Assembly (NCBI GenBank): GCA_036501025.1
Contig: DASYBB010000004.1
Location: 14,161-78,160 of the forward strand
From: DASUBV01 sp036501025
GTDB taxonomy: Bacteria; Actinomycetota; Actinomycetes; Streptosporangiales; Streptosporangiaceae
Direction: 5' to 3'
DNA length: 64,000 nt
Shown here: one piece after another, positions 33,406 to 41,815 of the stretch
How positions within the stretch are numbered: position 1 is the first letter of the stretch
How the letters are laid out: every line of letters begins with the position of its first letter
Notes under the pieces: model-generated
Databases searched by the model: none
Told to the model about the DNA's origin: nothing
Seen by the model: only the letters and a program-made list of their open reading frames with translations
Program-made: the position numbers and the translations under genes

Positions 33406-34236
33406 TCAGCGCATGCCGCGGCGCAGGGCCAGGGTGGCGGCGCCCAGGCAGACCGCGTCGAAGGCCAGCAGGACGCCCGTGATCCGGGCCAGCGGGGCGA
33501 CCTGCCAGCCGGTCAGGACGAGGGTGCGCAGGGCATCGATGGCGTAGGTCATCGGGTTCAGCCGGGCCACCGCCTGCATCCAGCCGGGCATCAGCGCCAG
33601 CGGCACCAGGGCGCTGCTGGCGAAGGTGAGCGGCAGGCTGGCGAAGCCGGTGATCGGGAAGAACTGGGAGTGGCTCTTCAGCGAGAAGGCGAGCCCGACC
33701 GACAGCGCGGTCACCCCGGCGCCGAACAGCGCGCCGATGGCCAGGCAGGCCGCGACGCCGGCCAGGCCGGTGGCATAGCGGACGCCCATGAGGCCGGCGG
33801 CCAGCAGGATGATCAGGCCCTGCGCGCCGGTCAGCGCGGCGAGGTAGGCGAACCGGCTGGTGACGATCGACAGCCGGCTGGCGGGCGCGGCCAGCATCCG
33901 CAGCAGGAACCCGGACTCGCGGTCGAACAGCAGCTCCACGCCGCCCTGCAGGCAGCCGTTGAACGTCGTCATCACGACCGCGCCCGCGGTCATGAACCGC
34001 AGGTAGCTGCCGCCGGGCACCGGCGCCGTGGCCGCCATCCGGGTGAACAGGTGCCCGAACAGCAGCAGCCACACCATCGGCTGAGCCAGCAGCGCGAGCA
34101 CCGCCAGCGGCTCCCGGCGCAGCCGGGCCAGCCAGCGGCCGAACAGCACGCGATGCTCGTGCCACACCCCGGCCAGCGCGCCCGGGCCTTCCGCTCCGGC
34201 GGGCCGGGCGGGGGCCGGGAGCCCGGCGGCGGTCAC
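33406..34236 (-). CDS. ABC-2 type permease (DrrB-like)
   Basis: 276 residues beginning at GTG 34236, which overlaps the ATPase stop (GTGA). Six membrane helices in the ABC-2 pattern: PLAVLALLAQPMVWLLLFGH, then FMTAGAVVMTTFNGCLQGGV with the GGVELLFDRESGFLLRMLAA loop, GAQGLIILLAAGLMGVRYAT, FGAGVTALSVGLAF, FFPITGFASLPLTFASSALV and the RLNPMTYAIDALRTLVL signature typical of DrrB/NodJ exporters. Probably exports a small hydrophobic molecule with the adjacent ATPase. Confidence 0.92.
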   Translation of the reverse strand: MTAAGLPAPARPAGAEGPGALAGVWHEHRVLFGRWLARLRREPLAVLALLAQPMVWLLLFGHLFTRMAATAPVPGGSYLRFMTAGAVVMTTFNGCLQGGVELLFDRESGFLLRMLAAPASRLSIVTSRFAYLAALTGAQGLIILLAAGLMGVRYATGLAGVAACLAIGALFGAGVTALSVGLAFSLKSHSQFFPITGFASLPLTFASSALVPLALMPGWMQAVARLNPMTYAIDALRTLVLTGWQVAPLARITGVLLAFDAVCLGAATLALRRGMR

Positions 34237-35018
34237 GGCCGCACCAGCTGGTCGGCAGCGGGCTGCTCGCCCATTCCCTGGCCGGCGGCGGCCAGGAACA
34301 CGTCGTCCAGCGCGGTCACGCCGTAGTCGTCCTTGAGCCGCCCGGGGGCGCCGATGGCCCGGATCCGGCCGCGGTCGATGATCGCCACCCGGTCGCACAG
34401 CCGGTCCGCCTCGTCGAGGTAGTGCGTGGTCAGCATCACCGTGGTGCCGGCCGCGCGGATGTCCCCCACGTAGGCCCACAGGCTGCGCCGGGCGGAGATG
34501 TCGAGGCCGAGGGTGGGCTCGTCGAGGAACAGCACCGCGGGCACGTTCACCAGGCTCATCGCGAGCTCCAGCTTGCGGCGCATGCCGCCGGACAGGTCCC
34601 GGGCCAGGCGGCCCGCATGCTCGGCCAGGCCCGCCGCGCCCAGCAGCTCCGCCGCGCGGCGACGGCCCGCCCGCGCGCCGAGGTGGTACATGCCCGCCAT
34701 GAACGTGACGTTCTCGGTCGCGGTGAGCAGCGGGTCGACGGTCCGGTCCTGCGGCACCCAGCCGACCCGGCGGCGCACGGCCGCCGGGTGCGCCGCGACG
34801 TCCAGGCCGGTGACCCTGGCCCGGCCGGAGGTGGGGCGCAGCAAGGTCAGCAGGATGCGCATCGTGGTCGTCTTGCCCGCGCCGTTCGGCCCGAGCAGCC
34901 CGAAGATCTCGCCCCGGCCGACGCTGAAGGTCGCGCCGTCCAGCGCCCGGGTCGCGCCGAAGTCGCGACTCAGGGCCTCGACCTCGACGGCGGGCTCAGC
35001 TCTGCAGCTCATAGTCAT
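34233..35018 (-). CDS. ABC transporter ATP-binding protein (DrrA-like)
   Basis: 261 residues with Walker A (LLGPNGAGKTTTMRIL), Q-loop (VGWVPQDRTVD), signature RDLSGGMRRKLELAMSLVN, Walker B (VLFLDEPTLGLD) and the switch His in LTTHYLDEADRLCDR. DrrA-type subunits power ABC-2 drug exporters. ATG 35018 lies within the 3' end of the VOC gene (23-bp overlap); ATG 35012 is an alternative. Member of a four-gene operon with RHH, VOC and permease genes. Confidence 0.94.
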   Translation of the reverse strand: MTMSCRAEPAVEVEALSRDFGATRALDGATFSVGRGEIFGLLGPNGAGKTTTMRILLTLLRPTSGRARVTGLDVAAHPAAVRRRVGWVPQDRTVDPLLTATENVTFMAGMYHLGARAGRRRAAELLGAAGLAEHAGRLARDLSGGMRRKLELAMSLVNVPAVLFLDEPTLGLDISARRSLWAYVGDIRAAGTTVMLTTHYLDEADRLCDRVAIIDRGRIRAIGAPGRLKDDYGVTALDDVFLAAAGQGMGEQPAADQLVRP

Positions 35019-35367
35019 TCTCGTTCACCTGGATCAGCAGCCCTTCCGGATCGCGGATAGTGAACGACCTGCCGAAACTCTCGTCCACGATCTCGGTCTC
35101 CAGCTCGTAGCCGGCCGCGCGGAGCCGCCCGGCCACGTCCTCGAGCCGCTCGTCGGCCTCGAACGACAGCTGGGCGCCGCTCATGCCCGAGCCCTCGGGC
35201 GCGTAGTGCAGCGCGAGACCGCCGTCGCCGGTGCCGGCCAGCTCGGTCCAGACCGACGGCCCGCGGCGCGGCCGGCGGCTGGTAAAGGAGTGCGACAGGC
35301 CGAGCGTCTCGTAGAACCGGCGCGCGGCATCCATGTCCCGGACGTAGCGGATCGGCATCGCCCTCAT
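34996..35367 (-). CDS. VOC-family (glyoxalase/bleomycin-resistance-type) protein
   Basis: 123 residues with the paired beta-alpha-beta-beta-beta units: RYVRDMDAARRFYETLGLSH and GLALHYAPEGSG in the first, EDVAGRLRAAGYELETEIVD and FGRSFTIRDPEGLLIQVNEN in the second. Metal-ligand positions (Glu/His) are partly conserved (His in LALHY, Glu near the end). ATG 35367 has GGGGAGGAG upstream. Co-transcription with a drug-type ABC exporter and an RHH regulator suggests a ligand-binding or drug-sequestering role, but glyoxalase-like chemistry is equally possible. Confidence 0.9.
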   Translation of the reverse strand: MRAMPIRYVRDMDAARRFYETLGLSHSFTSRRPRRGPSVWTELAGTGDGGLALHYAPEGSGMSGAQLSFEADERLEDVAGRLRAAGYELETEIVDESFGRSFTIRDPEGLLIQVNENDYELQS

Positions 35368-35540
35368 GACTGCTCCTCCCCGGCCTGCGCGCGGGCTGGG
35401 GCCGCCAGCCGGGCGAGGTAGTCCCGCAGCGCGTTCTCGACCAGCCGGGACAGCGAGATGCTCTCGTCGATGGCAGCGTGCTTGACCTCGCGGACCAGGT
35501 CCGGTGGCAGGTACACGTTGAACTGCTGGCTAGCTACCAT
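35364..35540 (-). CDS. Ribbon-helix-helix (CopG-type) DNA-binding protein
   Basis: A 58-residue protein from ATG 35540: QQFNVYLPPDLVREVKHAAI followed by DESISLSRLVENALRDYLAR, the beta-strand plus two helices of an RHH/CopG repressor. Its TGA overlaps the VOC start (ATGA), so it heads a four-gene operon. The start region carries GCTAGC twice (35528-35533 and 35548-35553, 14 bp between them), possible autoregulatory operator half-sites. It may be a simple repressor of the exporter operon; no toxin partner is present. Confidence 0.8.
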   Translation of the reverse strand: MVASQQFNVYLPPDLVREVKHAAIDESISLSRLVENALRDYLARLAAPARAQAGEEQS

Positions 35541-35622
35541 GCAAGTATGCTAGCAACCTAACAAGCTCGCCGCCAGCCTGCCCGGCATTGCCGGACCTGC
35601 CCCGGGAGGCGAGGATGTCGCC

Positions 35623-36885
35623 ATGACCTGGCGCGGTGCCGACGTCATCAGCGGCGGGCGGGACCCGGACCGGCCGCCCCGGCTGCGCGGCCGGCGACGG
35701 GTGGCCGTGGCGGCCGCCGCCCTGGTCACCGCCAGCGTCGTCACGGCCGGCCTGGTGCTCGCGTCCCGCCCGCACGCGGCCCCGCCGCGCGCCGCGCCCG
35801 CCCGGGCGCGCCCGATGCTGCACGGGCCGGCGCCCGGCCCGGCGGCGGGGCCCGGCCCCGTGCTGCTGCTGGGCGGCGACGACCTGCGCCTGCTCAGCCT
35901 GGCGGGCCGGGCGCCGGTCCGGCTGAGCTGGTCGGACGCCGTGCTCGGGCTGGGCGCTCCCAGCCCGCTCGGGGCGAGCCCGACCGTTCAGGTCGTCGAT
36001 CCGGTGCCGGGGGGCTTCGTCGCGCTGCTCGCGAGCCCGGCCGGCTGCTGCCTGCCGGCGGTCGGCGACGTGTTCTTCATCCCGGTCACCGCCCGCGGCG
36101 CGGGCGCGCCCCGGCTGATAGCGCACGCGAACGCCCTGGCCGTCGCGCCCGGCGGCGCGGGCATCTGGGTCCAGCAGGCGAGTCCTCCGGGGCACCTGCC
36201 CGGTGACGCCTGGCTGATCGACGAGTCCGGCCGGCGCCTGTCGCCGGTCCTCCGGCTGCGGGGCCAGATCCTGCTGGCCGCCACGGCCCGGGGCCTGCTC
36301 ACCGGCGCCGCGCACGGCGGGGGCGCCCGGCTGGTCAGCGCCGCTACCGGCGCGACCGTCCGCATGCCGGTGCCGCCGGGCGCTCTCATCGCCGCGGTCA
36401 GCGCGGACGACGTGGCCTGGCAGCGTCCCCCGTGCCCCGGCCTGTCCTGCCCGCTGCACATCACGAGCCTGCTCACCGGCGCGGACACGGTAATCCCGCT
36501 GCCGCCCGGGACCCGGACCAACGGCCAGCCCGGAGCATTCGACCGGCCGGACCGCCGGCTGGCCCTGACCCTGGACACGGTCCGCGGCGGCCGTGCCGTA
36601 GCCACGCAGGTCTACCTCATCGCCATCGGCCGCCGCCGCGTCACCCGGCTCCCCGGCGGGCCGCTGCCGCTCACGTCGGCCGCTAACAGCCGGGGGGCCG
36701 TCTCCGTGGGCTTCCACGGCTTCAGCCCGCTGGACTGGCCGGACGGCCCGGACTTGTGGATCGTGGCCTCCGGCCCGGCGAGCTTCCAGGCCGCGTACTG
36801 GCCCGGCGCCGGCCCGCTGCGCGTCCTGGCCGCCCATCCCGGCGCGGTCTACCTGTTCGCCGTCAGCACCCCGGCGGGTCGATGA
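35623..36885 (+). CDS. Membrane-anchored beta-propeller-like hypothetical protein
   Basis: 420 residues. A basic N-terminus (LRGRRRVAVAAAALVTASVV) forms one membrane anchor, then a Pro/Ala-rich linker, and then an extracytoplasmic region of short repeating strands (GPVLLLGGDDLRLLSLAG; AVAPGGAGIWVQQASPPG; DAWLIDESGRRLSPVLRLRG; PDLWIVASGPASFQAAYWPG) suggesting WD40/YVTN-like propeller blades. A Cys pair (AGCCLPA) may be a disulphide or metal site. No catalytic motif recognised. ATG 35623 with GGGAGG upstream. Confidence 0.7.
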   Translation: MTWRGADVISGGRDPDRPPRLRGRRRVAVAAAALVTASVVTAGLVLASRPHAAPPRAAPARARPMLHGPAPGPAAGPGPVLLLGGDDLRLLSLAGRAPVRLSWSDAVLGLGAPSPLGASPTVQVVDPVPGGFVALLASPAGCCLPAVGDVFFIPVTARGAGAPRLIAHANALAVAPGGAGIWVQQASPPGHLPGDAWLIDESGRRLSPVLRLRGQILLAATARGLLTGAAHGGGARLVSAATGATVRMPVPPGALIAAVSADDVAWQRPPCPGLSCPLHITSLLTGADTVIPLPPGTRTNGQPGAFDRPDRRLALTLDTVRGGRAVATQVYLIAIGRRRVTRLPGGPLPLTSAANSRGAVSVGFHGFSPLDWPDGPDLWIVASGPASFQAAYWPGAGPLRVLAAHPGAVYLFAVSTPAGR

Positions 36886-36943
36886 GTTCCGGCCCGCGGG
36901 CCCGTCTTACCCTGTGTCGGCCCCGATCGGAATGAGGTCACCC

Positions 36944-37456
36944 ATGACGACACCTGTCACTGCCCTTGACCCGCGCTACAGCGACCCGGCCGCGGTGGCC
37001 GCCGGGTGGGAGGAGACGCGCCGGGTGCTCGAGGCCGCCGAGCTGTTCTGGATCTCCACGGTCCGGGCCGACGGCCGGCCCCACGTCACGCCCCTCGTCG
37101 CCGCCTGGTCCGAGGGAGCCATCCACTTCCATACCGGCGAGGGGGAGCAGAAGCTCCTCAACCTGCGGGCCAACCCGCACGTCGTGCTGACCACCGGCTG
37201 CAGCCACTGGGACCAGGGGCTGGACGTCGTGGTCGAGGGCGAGGCGGTCCAGGTCACCGACGAGGAGACGCTCCGGCGGCTGGCCCCGGCCTGGGCCGCC
37301 AAGTGGGACGGGCGCTGGCAGCTCGAGGCCGGCGACGGCGGCTTCCGCAGCCCCGGCATGGACGGCCATTCGAGCCTGGTGTTCACGGTCCGGCCGACCA
37401 GGATCTACGCGCACGCCAAGGGCGACCCGTTCGGCGCCACCACGCACCGGTTCTGA
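36944..37456 (+). CDS. Pyridoxamine 5'-phosphate oxidase-fold (PPOX class) protein
   Basis: 170 residues from ATG 36944. The split-barrel flavin/F420-binding fold is indicated by AELFWISTVRADGRPHVTPL, GAIHFHTGEGEQKLLNLRAN, HVVLTTGC and the closing VFTVRPTRIYAHAKGDPFGA. Family members bind FMN, F420 or haem; in actinomycetes many are F420-dependent reductases. No clear partner gene; the next gene converges on it. Confidence 0.88.
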   Translation: MTTPVTALDPRYSDPAAVAAGWEETRRVLEAAELFWISTVRADGRPHVTPLVAAWSEGAIHFHTGEGEQKLLNLRANPHVVLTTGCSHWDQGLDVVVEGEAVQVTDEETLRRLAPAWAAKWDGRWQLEAGDGGFRSPGMDGHSSLVFTVRPTRIYAHAKGDPFGATTHRF

Positions 37457-37503
37457 CCGCGGGAACCGTCCGGGCCTGACCACCACGCGGGAGCAGTCCC
37501 GCG

Positions 37504-38262
37504 TCAGCGGCCCCGTTTCGGATGGGATGGCCGCGCGGCGGGGACGTCCGGCCCGGCCGGCACGTCCAGGCCGGCGCACTCCGCCGCGATCCTGACGGCC
37601 GCGTCGAAGTAGGCGGCGTAGTCGGTCACCGTGTCCTTCAGGTGGCCGAACAGCTCGAAGCTGATCGTCCCGATCAGCGCGATCCACAGCACCAGCGCGC
37701 GCTCGATCGCGTCCTGGTAGGGAGCGGGCGGCGGGCCGTAGGCGAGCAGGATCCGCTCGGGAACCAGGCGGGGGCCGGGCAGCGGGCGCGCGGGAGGCAT
37801 CAGGTCCCCGGCCGCGACGGCCTCCGACAGGATCCCCCCGAGCACGCCGGTGATCCGCGTCGCCGGGCCGACGGTGTCCGGCGGCGCGGTGTAGCCCGAC
37901 ACCGGCGAGCCGTAGACCAGAGCGAACTCATGCGGGTGGGCGAGGGCCCAGCCGCGCACGGCGCGGCCCGCGGCCAGCCACCGGGCGCCGTACCCGGCCC
38001 CGGCCCGCCGCGCGCCGGCGTCGGCCTCCTCGGCGGCCGCGCCGATCTGGTCGAAGGCGTCGATGATGAGCGCGGTGAGCAGGTCGTCGCGGCTGGCGAA
38101 GTAGCGGTACAGGCTCGACGCGCCCATGCCCATCTCACGGGAGACCTCGCGGAGCGAGAGCGCGGCGGCGCCGTCGCGCTCGATCAGCGCGCGGGCGACG
38201 TCCTTGATGTCGCGGGTGAGTTCGGCCCGGGCCCGGTCCCGGGCGGTACGCGGCGCGTTCAC
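37504..38262 (-). CDS. TetR-family regulator (TetR_C_13/WHG type)
   Basis: 252 residues from GTG 38262. Helix-turn-helix: IKDVARALIERDGAAALSLR and MGMGASSLYRYFASRDDLL. The C-terminal domain has GWALAHPHEFALVYGSPVSG and VLWIALIGTISFELFGHLKD, marks of the WHG-type ligand domain. Diverges from an epimerase-like gene, and the shared intergenic region holds two GAACACTG operator-like sites. Confidence 0.92.
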   Translation of the reverse strand: MNAPRTARDRARAELTRDIKDVARALIERDGAAALSLREVSREMGMGASSLYRYFASRDDLLTALIIDAFDQIGAAAEEADAGARRAGAGYGARWLAAGRAVRGWALAHPHEFALVYGSPVSGYTAPPDTVGPATRITGVLGGILSEAVAAGDLMPPARPLPGPRLVPERILLAYGPPPAPYQDAIERALVLWIALIGTISFELFGHLKDTVTDYAAYFDAAVRIAAECAGLDVPAGPDVPAARPSHPKRGR

Positions 38263-38283
38263 CGGGCCACGCTAACCGAGCGC

Positions 38284-38352
38284 GAACACTGAACGCAAGC
38301 GAGAGCATCGCTCTTGACAGCAGCGGGCCGTACCAGGAACACTGTTCGCAAG
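38284..38352 (+). promoter_or_regulatory. Promoter with two GAACACTG(A/T)(A/T)CGCAAG operator copies
   Basis: GAACACTGAACGCAAG (38284-38299) and GAACACTGTTCGCAAG (38337-38352) differ at only two positions. TTGACA (38314-38319) lies between them, with the second copy covering the -10 zone of the epimerase promoter. GAACA-C-TGTTC within site 2 is palindromic. Likely bound by the divergent TetR. Confidence 0.65.
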
Positions 38353-38394
38353 TGCGATCACTAGTCGCACATTGGGCAGTGCGGAGGGGTTCCC

Positions 38395-39378
38395 ATGGCA
38401 GTGCACGTCATTGTCGGCTACGGCGCGATCGGCCGCGGCGCGGCCGCACTGCTCGCCGGGCAGGGGCACGAGGTCCGGGTCGTGACCCGCTCCGGCGGCC
38501 CCCGCGGCGAGCCGGGCGGCGGGGGTCCGGGCCGCATCGCCCATCTGGCCCTCGATGCGGCCGACGCCGCGGCGCTGACCGCGGCGGCGGACGCGGCCGC
38601 GGTGATCTACAACTGCGCCAGCCCCGCCTACCACCGCTGGGTCCGGGACTGGCCGCCGCTGTCGGCGGCGCTGCTCGCGGCGGCCGAGCGCACCGGCGCG
38701 GTGCTGGCGACGGTGAGCAACCTGTACGGCTACGGCCCGGTGACCGGGCCGATGACCGAGCAGCTGCCGCTGGCCGCCACGGGCCGCAAGGGGATGGTGC
38801 GGGCCCGGATGTGGCAGGAGGCGCTGGCCGCGCACCGGGCGGGACGGGCCCGGGTCACCGAGGTCCGCGCGTCTGACTACATCGGCCCCGGCGCCCAGAG
38901 CCTGCTCGGGGACCGGGTGCTGCCCCGGCTGCTGGCCGGCCGGGCCGTTCAGGTCACCGGCGGTGCTGACACGCCGCACACCTGGAGTTACGTCGGTGAC
39001 GTGGCCCGGCTCCTGGTCACCGTCGGCGGCGACCAGCGCGCCTGGGGCCGGCCGTGGCACGTGCCGAGCGGCGCGCCGCGCTCCCAGCGGGAGGCGATCG
39101 GCGACCTGGCCCGGGTGGCCGGGGTCGGGCCGGTCCGGGTCACCGAGGTGCCGCGCGCGCTGCTGGCGCTGGGCGGGCTGGTCAGCCCGGCACTGAGGGA
39201 GCTGCCCGAGGTGGCCTATCAGACTGAGGCGCCGTTCATCATGGACTCCACCGCGGCCCAGGCGGCATTCGGGCTGGCGCCGCAGCCGTGGGATGAGGTG
39301 CTGGCGCAGACCGTCGCCGCCTACGCCGGCCGCAGCAGGCCGCGCTCCAGGACGACCGGCATGAACAGCTCGCGGTAG
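38395..39378 (+). CDS. NAD-dependent epimerase/dehydratase-type oxidoreductase
   Basis: 327 residues. HVIVGYGAIGRGAAALLAGQ is the Rossmann glycine motif; AVIYNCASPAYHRWVRDWPP, VLATVSNLYGYGPVTGPMTE and RVTEVRASDYIGPGAQSLLG follow the extended-SDR plan. The catalytic YxxxK is not obvious (NLYGYG occupies that region), so activity on sugars is uncertain. ATG 38395 follows GGAGGGG. Its last 58 bp overlap antisense with the 3' end of the RecQ-like gene. Under the divergent TetR. Confidence 0.87.
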   Translation: MAVHVIVGYGAIGRGAAALLAGQGHEVRVVTRSGGPRGEPGGGGPGRIAHLALDAADAAALTAAADAAAVIYNCASPAYHRWVRDWPPLSAALLAAAERTGAVLATVSNLYGYGPVTGPMTEQLPLAATGRKGMVRARMWQEALAAHRAGRARVTEVRASDYIGPGAQSLLGDRVLPRLLAGRAVQVTGGADTPHTWSYVGDVARLLVTVGGDQRAWGRPWHVPSGAPRSQREAIGDLARVAGVGPVRVTEVPRALLALGGLVSPALRELPEVAYQTEAPFIMDSTAAQAAFGLAPQPWDEVLAQTVAAYAGRSRPRSRTTGMNSSR

Positions 39379-40883
39379 CCGTGCTCGTCGAACAGCACGG
39401 TGATCTGGTCGCCGTCGTACCGCTGCACGGTCCCCGAGCCCCAGCGCTCGCTCACGACGCGGGCGCCAGCCCGGAAGGGCTCGTCGCGGGCCGGCTCGGC
39501 CCGGCCGCGGGCGTCGTTGTCGCAGTTCCCGCAGGGGCCGGGATAGTCCTGCCCGAAGTACGTGAGCAGGAACGAGCGACGGCACCCCTCGTGCTCGGCG
39601 TAGTGGCGCATCATCGCCAGGCGGGTGCGCTCGATCTCGGCCTCCCGCTCGGTTACCGCCTCGGAGGCCGCGACGGCGTCGGCCACGCTCATCGTCCCGG
39701 CCCAGCTCACATCCCCGTCTACCTGCCACGCCGCCGCGCCGAGATCGGCCAGGCGGGTCAGCGCGGCCGTCTGGTTCGGGGTGGCGCGCCCCAGCGGCTG
39801 GCCGGCCGCCAGCGCGGCCGCGACGCGCGCGACCGGGCCGCGGGAGACACCCCGGGCGAGCAGATGGCGGGCCTGGTCGAAGTCCTCGTACCGGTACAGC
39901 AGCCGCGCGTGCGACGGCTGGCCGTCCCGGCCGGCCCGGCCGATCTCCTGGTAGTACGAGTCGAGCGAGGGCGGCGGGTCATAGTGCAGCACCCAGCGGA
40001 CGTCCGCCTTGTCGATCCCCATGCCGAACGCGACCGTGGCCGCGATGATCCGGGCCGAGCCGCCGGTGAACGCGGCCGCCGCGTCCCGCCGCTCGCGGGG
40101 GCTGAGGCCGGCGTGATAGAGCCGCACCTGCTCGCCCGCCGAGCTCAGCGCGTCGCGGGCCGCCTCCGCGCTGGCGTGCGTCGCCGCGTAGACGATCCCG
40201 GGCCCGCCCAGCTCGCGCGCCGCGCGGACGAGCTCGGCGTCCTTGTCGGAGACGGCCCGCAGGTGCTGCGCGGACAGCTCGATCAGCGGCCGGTCGAAGT
40301 CGCCCAGCACCACGACGGGATCACGCAGGCCGAGGCGCTGCACGATCTCCTGCCGCACGGGCGGCGCCGCGGTCGCGGTCAGGGCCAGCCGGACGGGCGC
40401 GCCGAGCGCGTCGGCCTGGGCCCCGAGCATCATGTAGTCCGGCCGGAAGTCACGACCCCACTGGCTGATCAGGTGCGCCTCGTCGACGGCGAACAAACCC
40501 GGCCGGGCGCGCCGCAGCGTTTCGCGGGTCTGCTGGTTAGCCAGCTGCTCGGGCGACAGGAACACGAAGGTGTTCGCATCGCACGAGGCCAGGAGCGCCG
40601 CCGCGTGCGCGCCGGCCGACTGCTGCGAGTTGAGCACGATGGCCGACAGGCCCGCCGCGCGCAGGTGGGCGAGCTGATCGTCCTGCAGCGCGATCAGCGG
40701 CGACACGACGACCGTCGGGCCGCCGCGCAGCAGCCCGGCCAGCTCGTAGATGGCTGACTTCCCGCCGCCGGTCGGCAGCACGGCCAGCGCGTCGCGGCCG
40801 CCGGCCAGAGCCTCGACCGCGGCCCGCTGGCCGGGGCGAAGCTGCTGGAAGCCGAGACGATCGCGGGCCAGCTCCTCGATCAC
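39321..40883 (-). CDS. RecQ-like ATP-dependent DNA helicase
   Basis: 520 residues from GTG 40883 behind GGGGGAAA. Helicase motifs: GFQQLRPGQRAAVEALAGG (Q/0), AVLPTGGGKSAIYELAG (I), VVSPLIALQDDQLAHLR (Ia), FVFLSPEQLAN, FAVDEAHLISQWGRDFRPDY (II), LALTATAAPPVRQEI (III), RIIAATVAFGMGIDKADVRW (V) and YYQEIGRAGRDGQPSHARLL (VI). A zinc-type RQC remnant is present (EGCRRSFLLTYFGQ and PGPCGNCDND). No HRDC domain, so it is a short RecQ form. Confidence 0.94.
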   Translation of the reverse strand: MIEELARDRLGFQQLRPGQRAAVEALAGGRDALAVLPTGGGKSAIYELAGLLRGGPTVVVSPLIALQDDQLAHLRAAGLSAIVLNSQQSAGAHAAALLASCDANTFVFLSPEQLANQQTRETLRRARPGLFAVDEAHLISQWGRDFRPDYMMLGAQADALGAPVRLALTATAAPPVRQEIVQRLGLRDPVVVLGDFDRPLIELSAQHLRAVSDKDAELVRAARELGGPGIVYAATHASAEAARDALSSAGEQVRLYHAGLSPRERRDAAAAFTGGSARIIAATVAFGMGIDKADVRWVLHYDPPPSLDSYYQEIGRAGRDGQPSHARLLYRYEDFDQARHLLARGVSRGPVARVAAALAAGQPLGRATPNQTAALTRLADLGAAAWQVDGDVSWAGTMSVADAVAASEAVTEREAEIERTRLAMMRHYAEHEGCRRSFLLTYFGQDYPGPCGNCDNDARGRAEPARDEPFRAGARVVSERWGSGTVQRYDGDQITVLFDEHGYRELFMPVVLERGLLRPA

Positions 40884-41005
40884 GATTTCCCCCCGCCAGC
40901 CGTGCCTAAAGGGCGTCAACCGGGCGGAAATCCCCGCGGACCGCACCGGATGGCCGGACCTCACTCACGCCATCCACCGTACTAACCCGAGATCAGGCGG
41001 GCTCC

Positions 41006-41761
41006 GTGTCGCTGTACGGCGAGGTCCAGAAGGAGGTCATCCAGGCCACGCTGGCGGCTGACTTCGGGGTCGAGGTGACGTTCCGCGAGACGACGACGAT
41101 CTGCATCGAGCGGGTCGCGCGCCCCGGCCGCGCGGTCGAGTACCTGCAGTCCGACGGCCATCCGTACGCGGCCACGGTCGGGCTCGCCGTCGAGCCCGCC
41201 GCGCCCGGCTCGGGCGTGGCCGTCCGGCTCGACGTGGGTCCCCGCGACATCCCGCTGTGCATCTACAAGACGGCGGCCAGCTTCGCCGACGCCATGGGCC
41301 GGTACGTCCGGGCCGCGCTGCGGGCGGGCCGCCACGGCTGGCCGGTCACCGACTGCCTGGTGACGATGACCGCATGCGGCTACTACGTCGGGGACGGCCC
41401 GAGCAAGCAGGTCCTCGCCACCCCGCGGACGACGGCCGCGGACTTCCGCAAGCTGACGCCGGTGGTGCTGGCGCAGGCGCTCGAGCGCGCGGGCACGGTG
41501 GTCTGCGAGCCCATGGCCCGCGCCCGGATCGAGATCCCGGCCGGGCGGCTCGGCCCGGTCCTGGCCGCCCTGGCCCGCCTCGGCGCCACGGTCGACGCGC
41601 CGCTGCCCCGGGGCGAGGAGTCCGTGCTCCACGCCGTGCTGCCGTCAGCCAGCCTGCACCTCCTGCAGCGGCAGCTGCCGGGGCTGACCGGCGGCGAGGG
41701 CGTCCTGGAGGCCGGCCCCGGCGACTACCGGCCCGTGCGCGGCAGGCACCCCGAGCCGTAA
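41006..41761 (+). pseudogene. C-terminal fragment of a TetM/OtrA-type ribosomal protection protein
   Basis: 251 residues from GTG 41006. It matches only the EF-G-like domains IV and V of tetracycline ribosomal protection proteins: SLYGEVQKEVIQATLAADFG, EVTFRETTTICIERVARPG, PVTDCLVTMTACGYY, ADFRKLTPVVLAQALERAG and RARIEIPAGRLGPVLAALAR. Full-length relatives are about 640 residues; the GTPase domain is absent, and upstream sequence (122 bp to the RecQ start) encodes none of it. A remnant created by deletion or rearrangement is most likely; a stand-alone ribosome-binding protein is a less likely alternative. Confidence 0.75.
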
Positions 41762-41815
41762 TCCGGTTGACGGCTCACCCTCCGGCTGGCACCGGGCCCG
41801 GGCCGGCCGGGCCCG

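Noticed and set aside
35364..35540. RHH protein as an antitoxin of a type II toxin-antitoxin pair.
   Set aside because: The coupled downstream gene is a VOC protein, not a recognisable toxin such as RelE, PIN or Fic.
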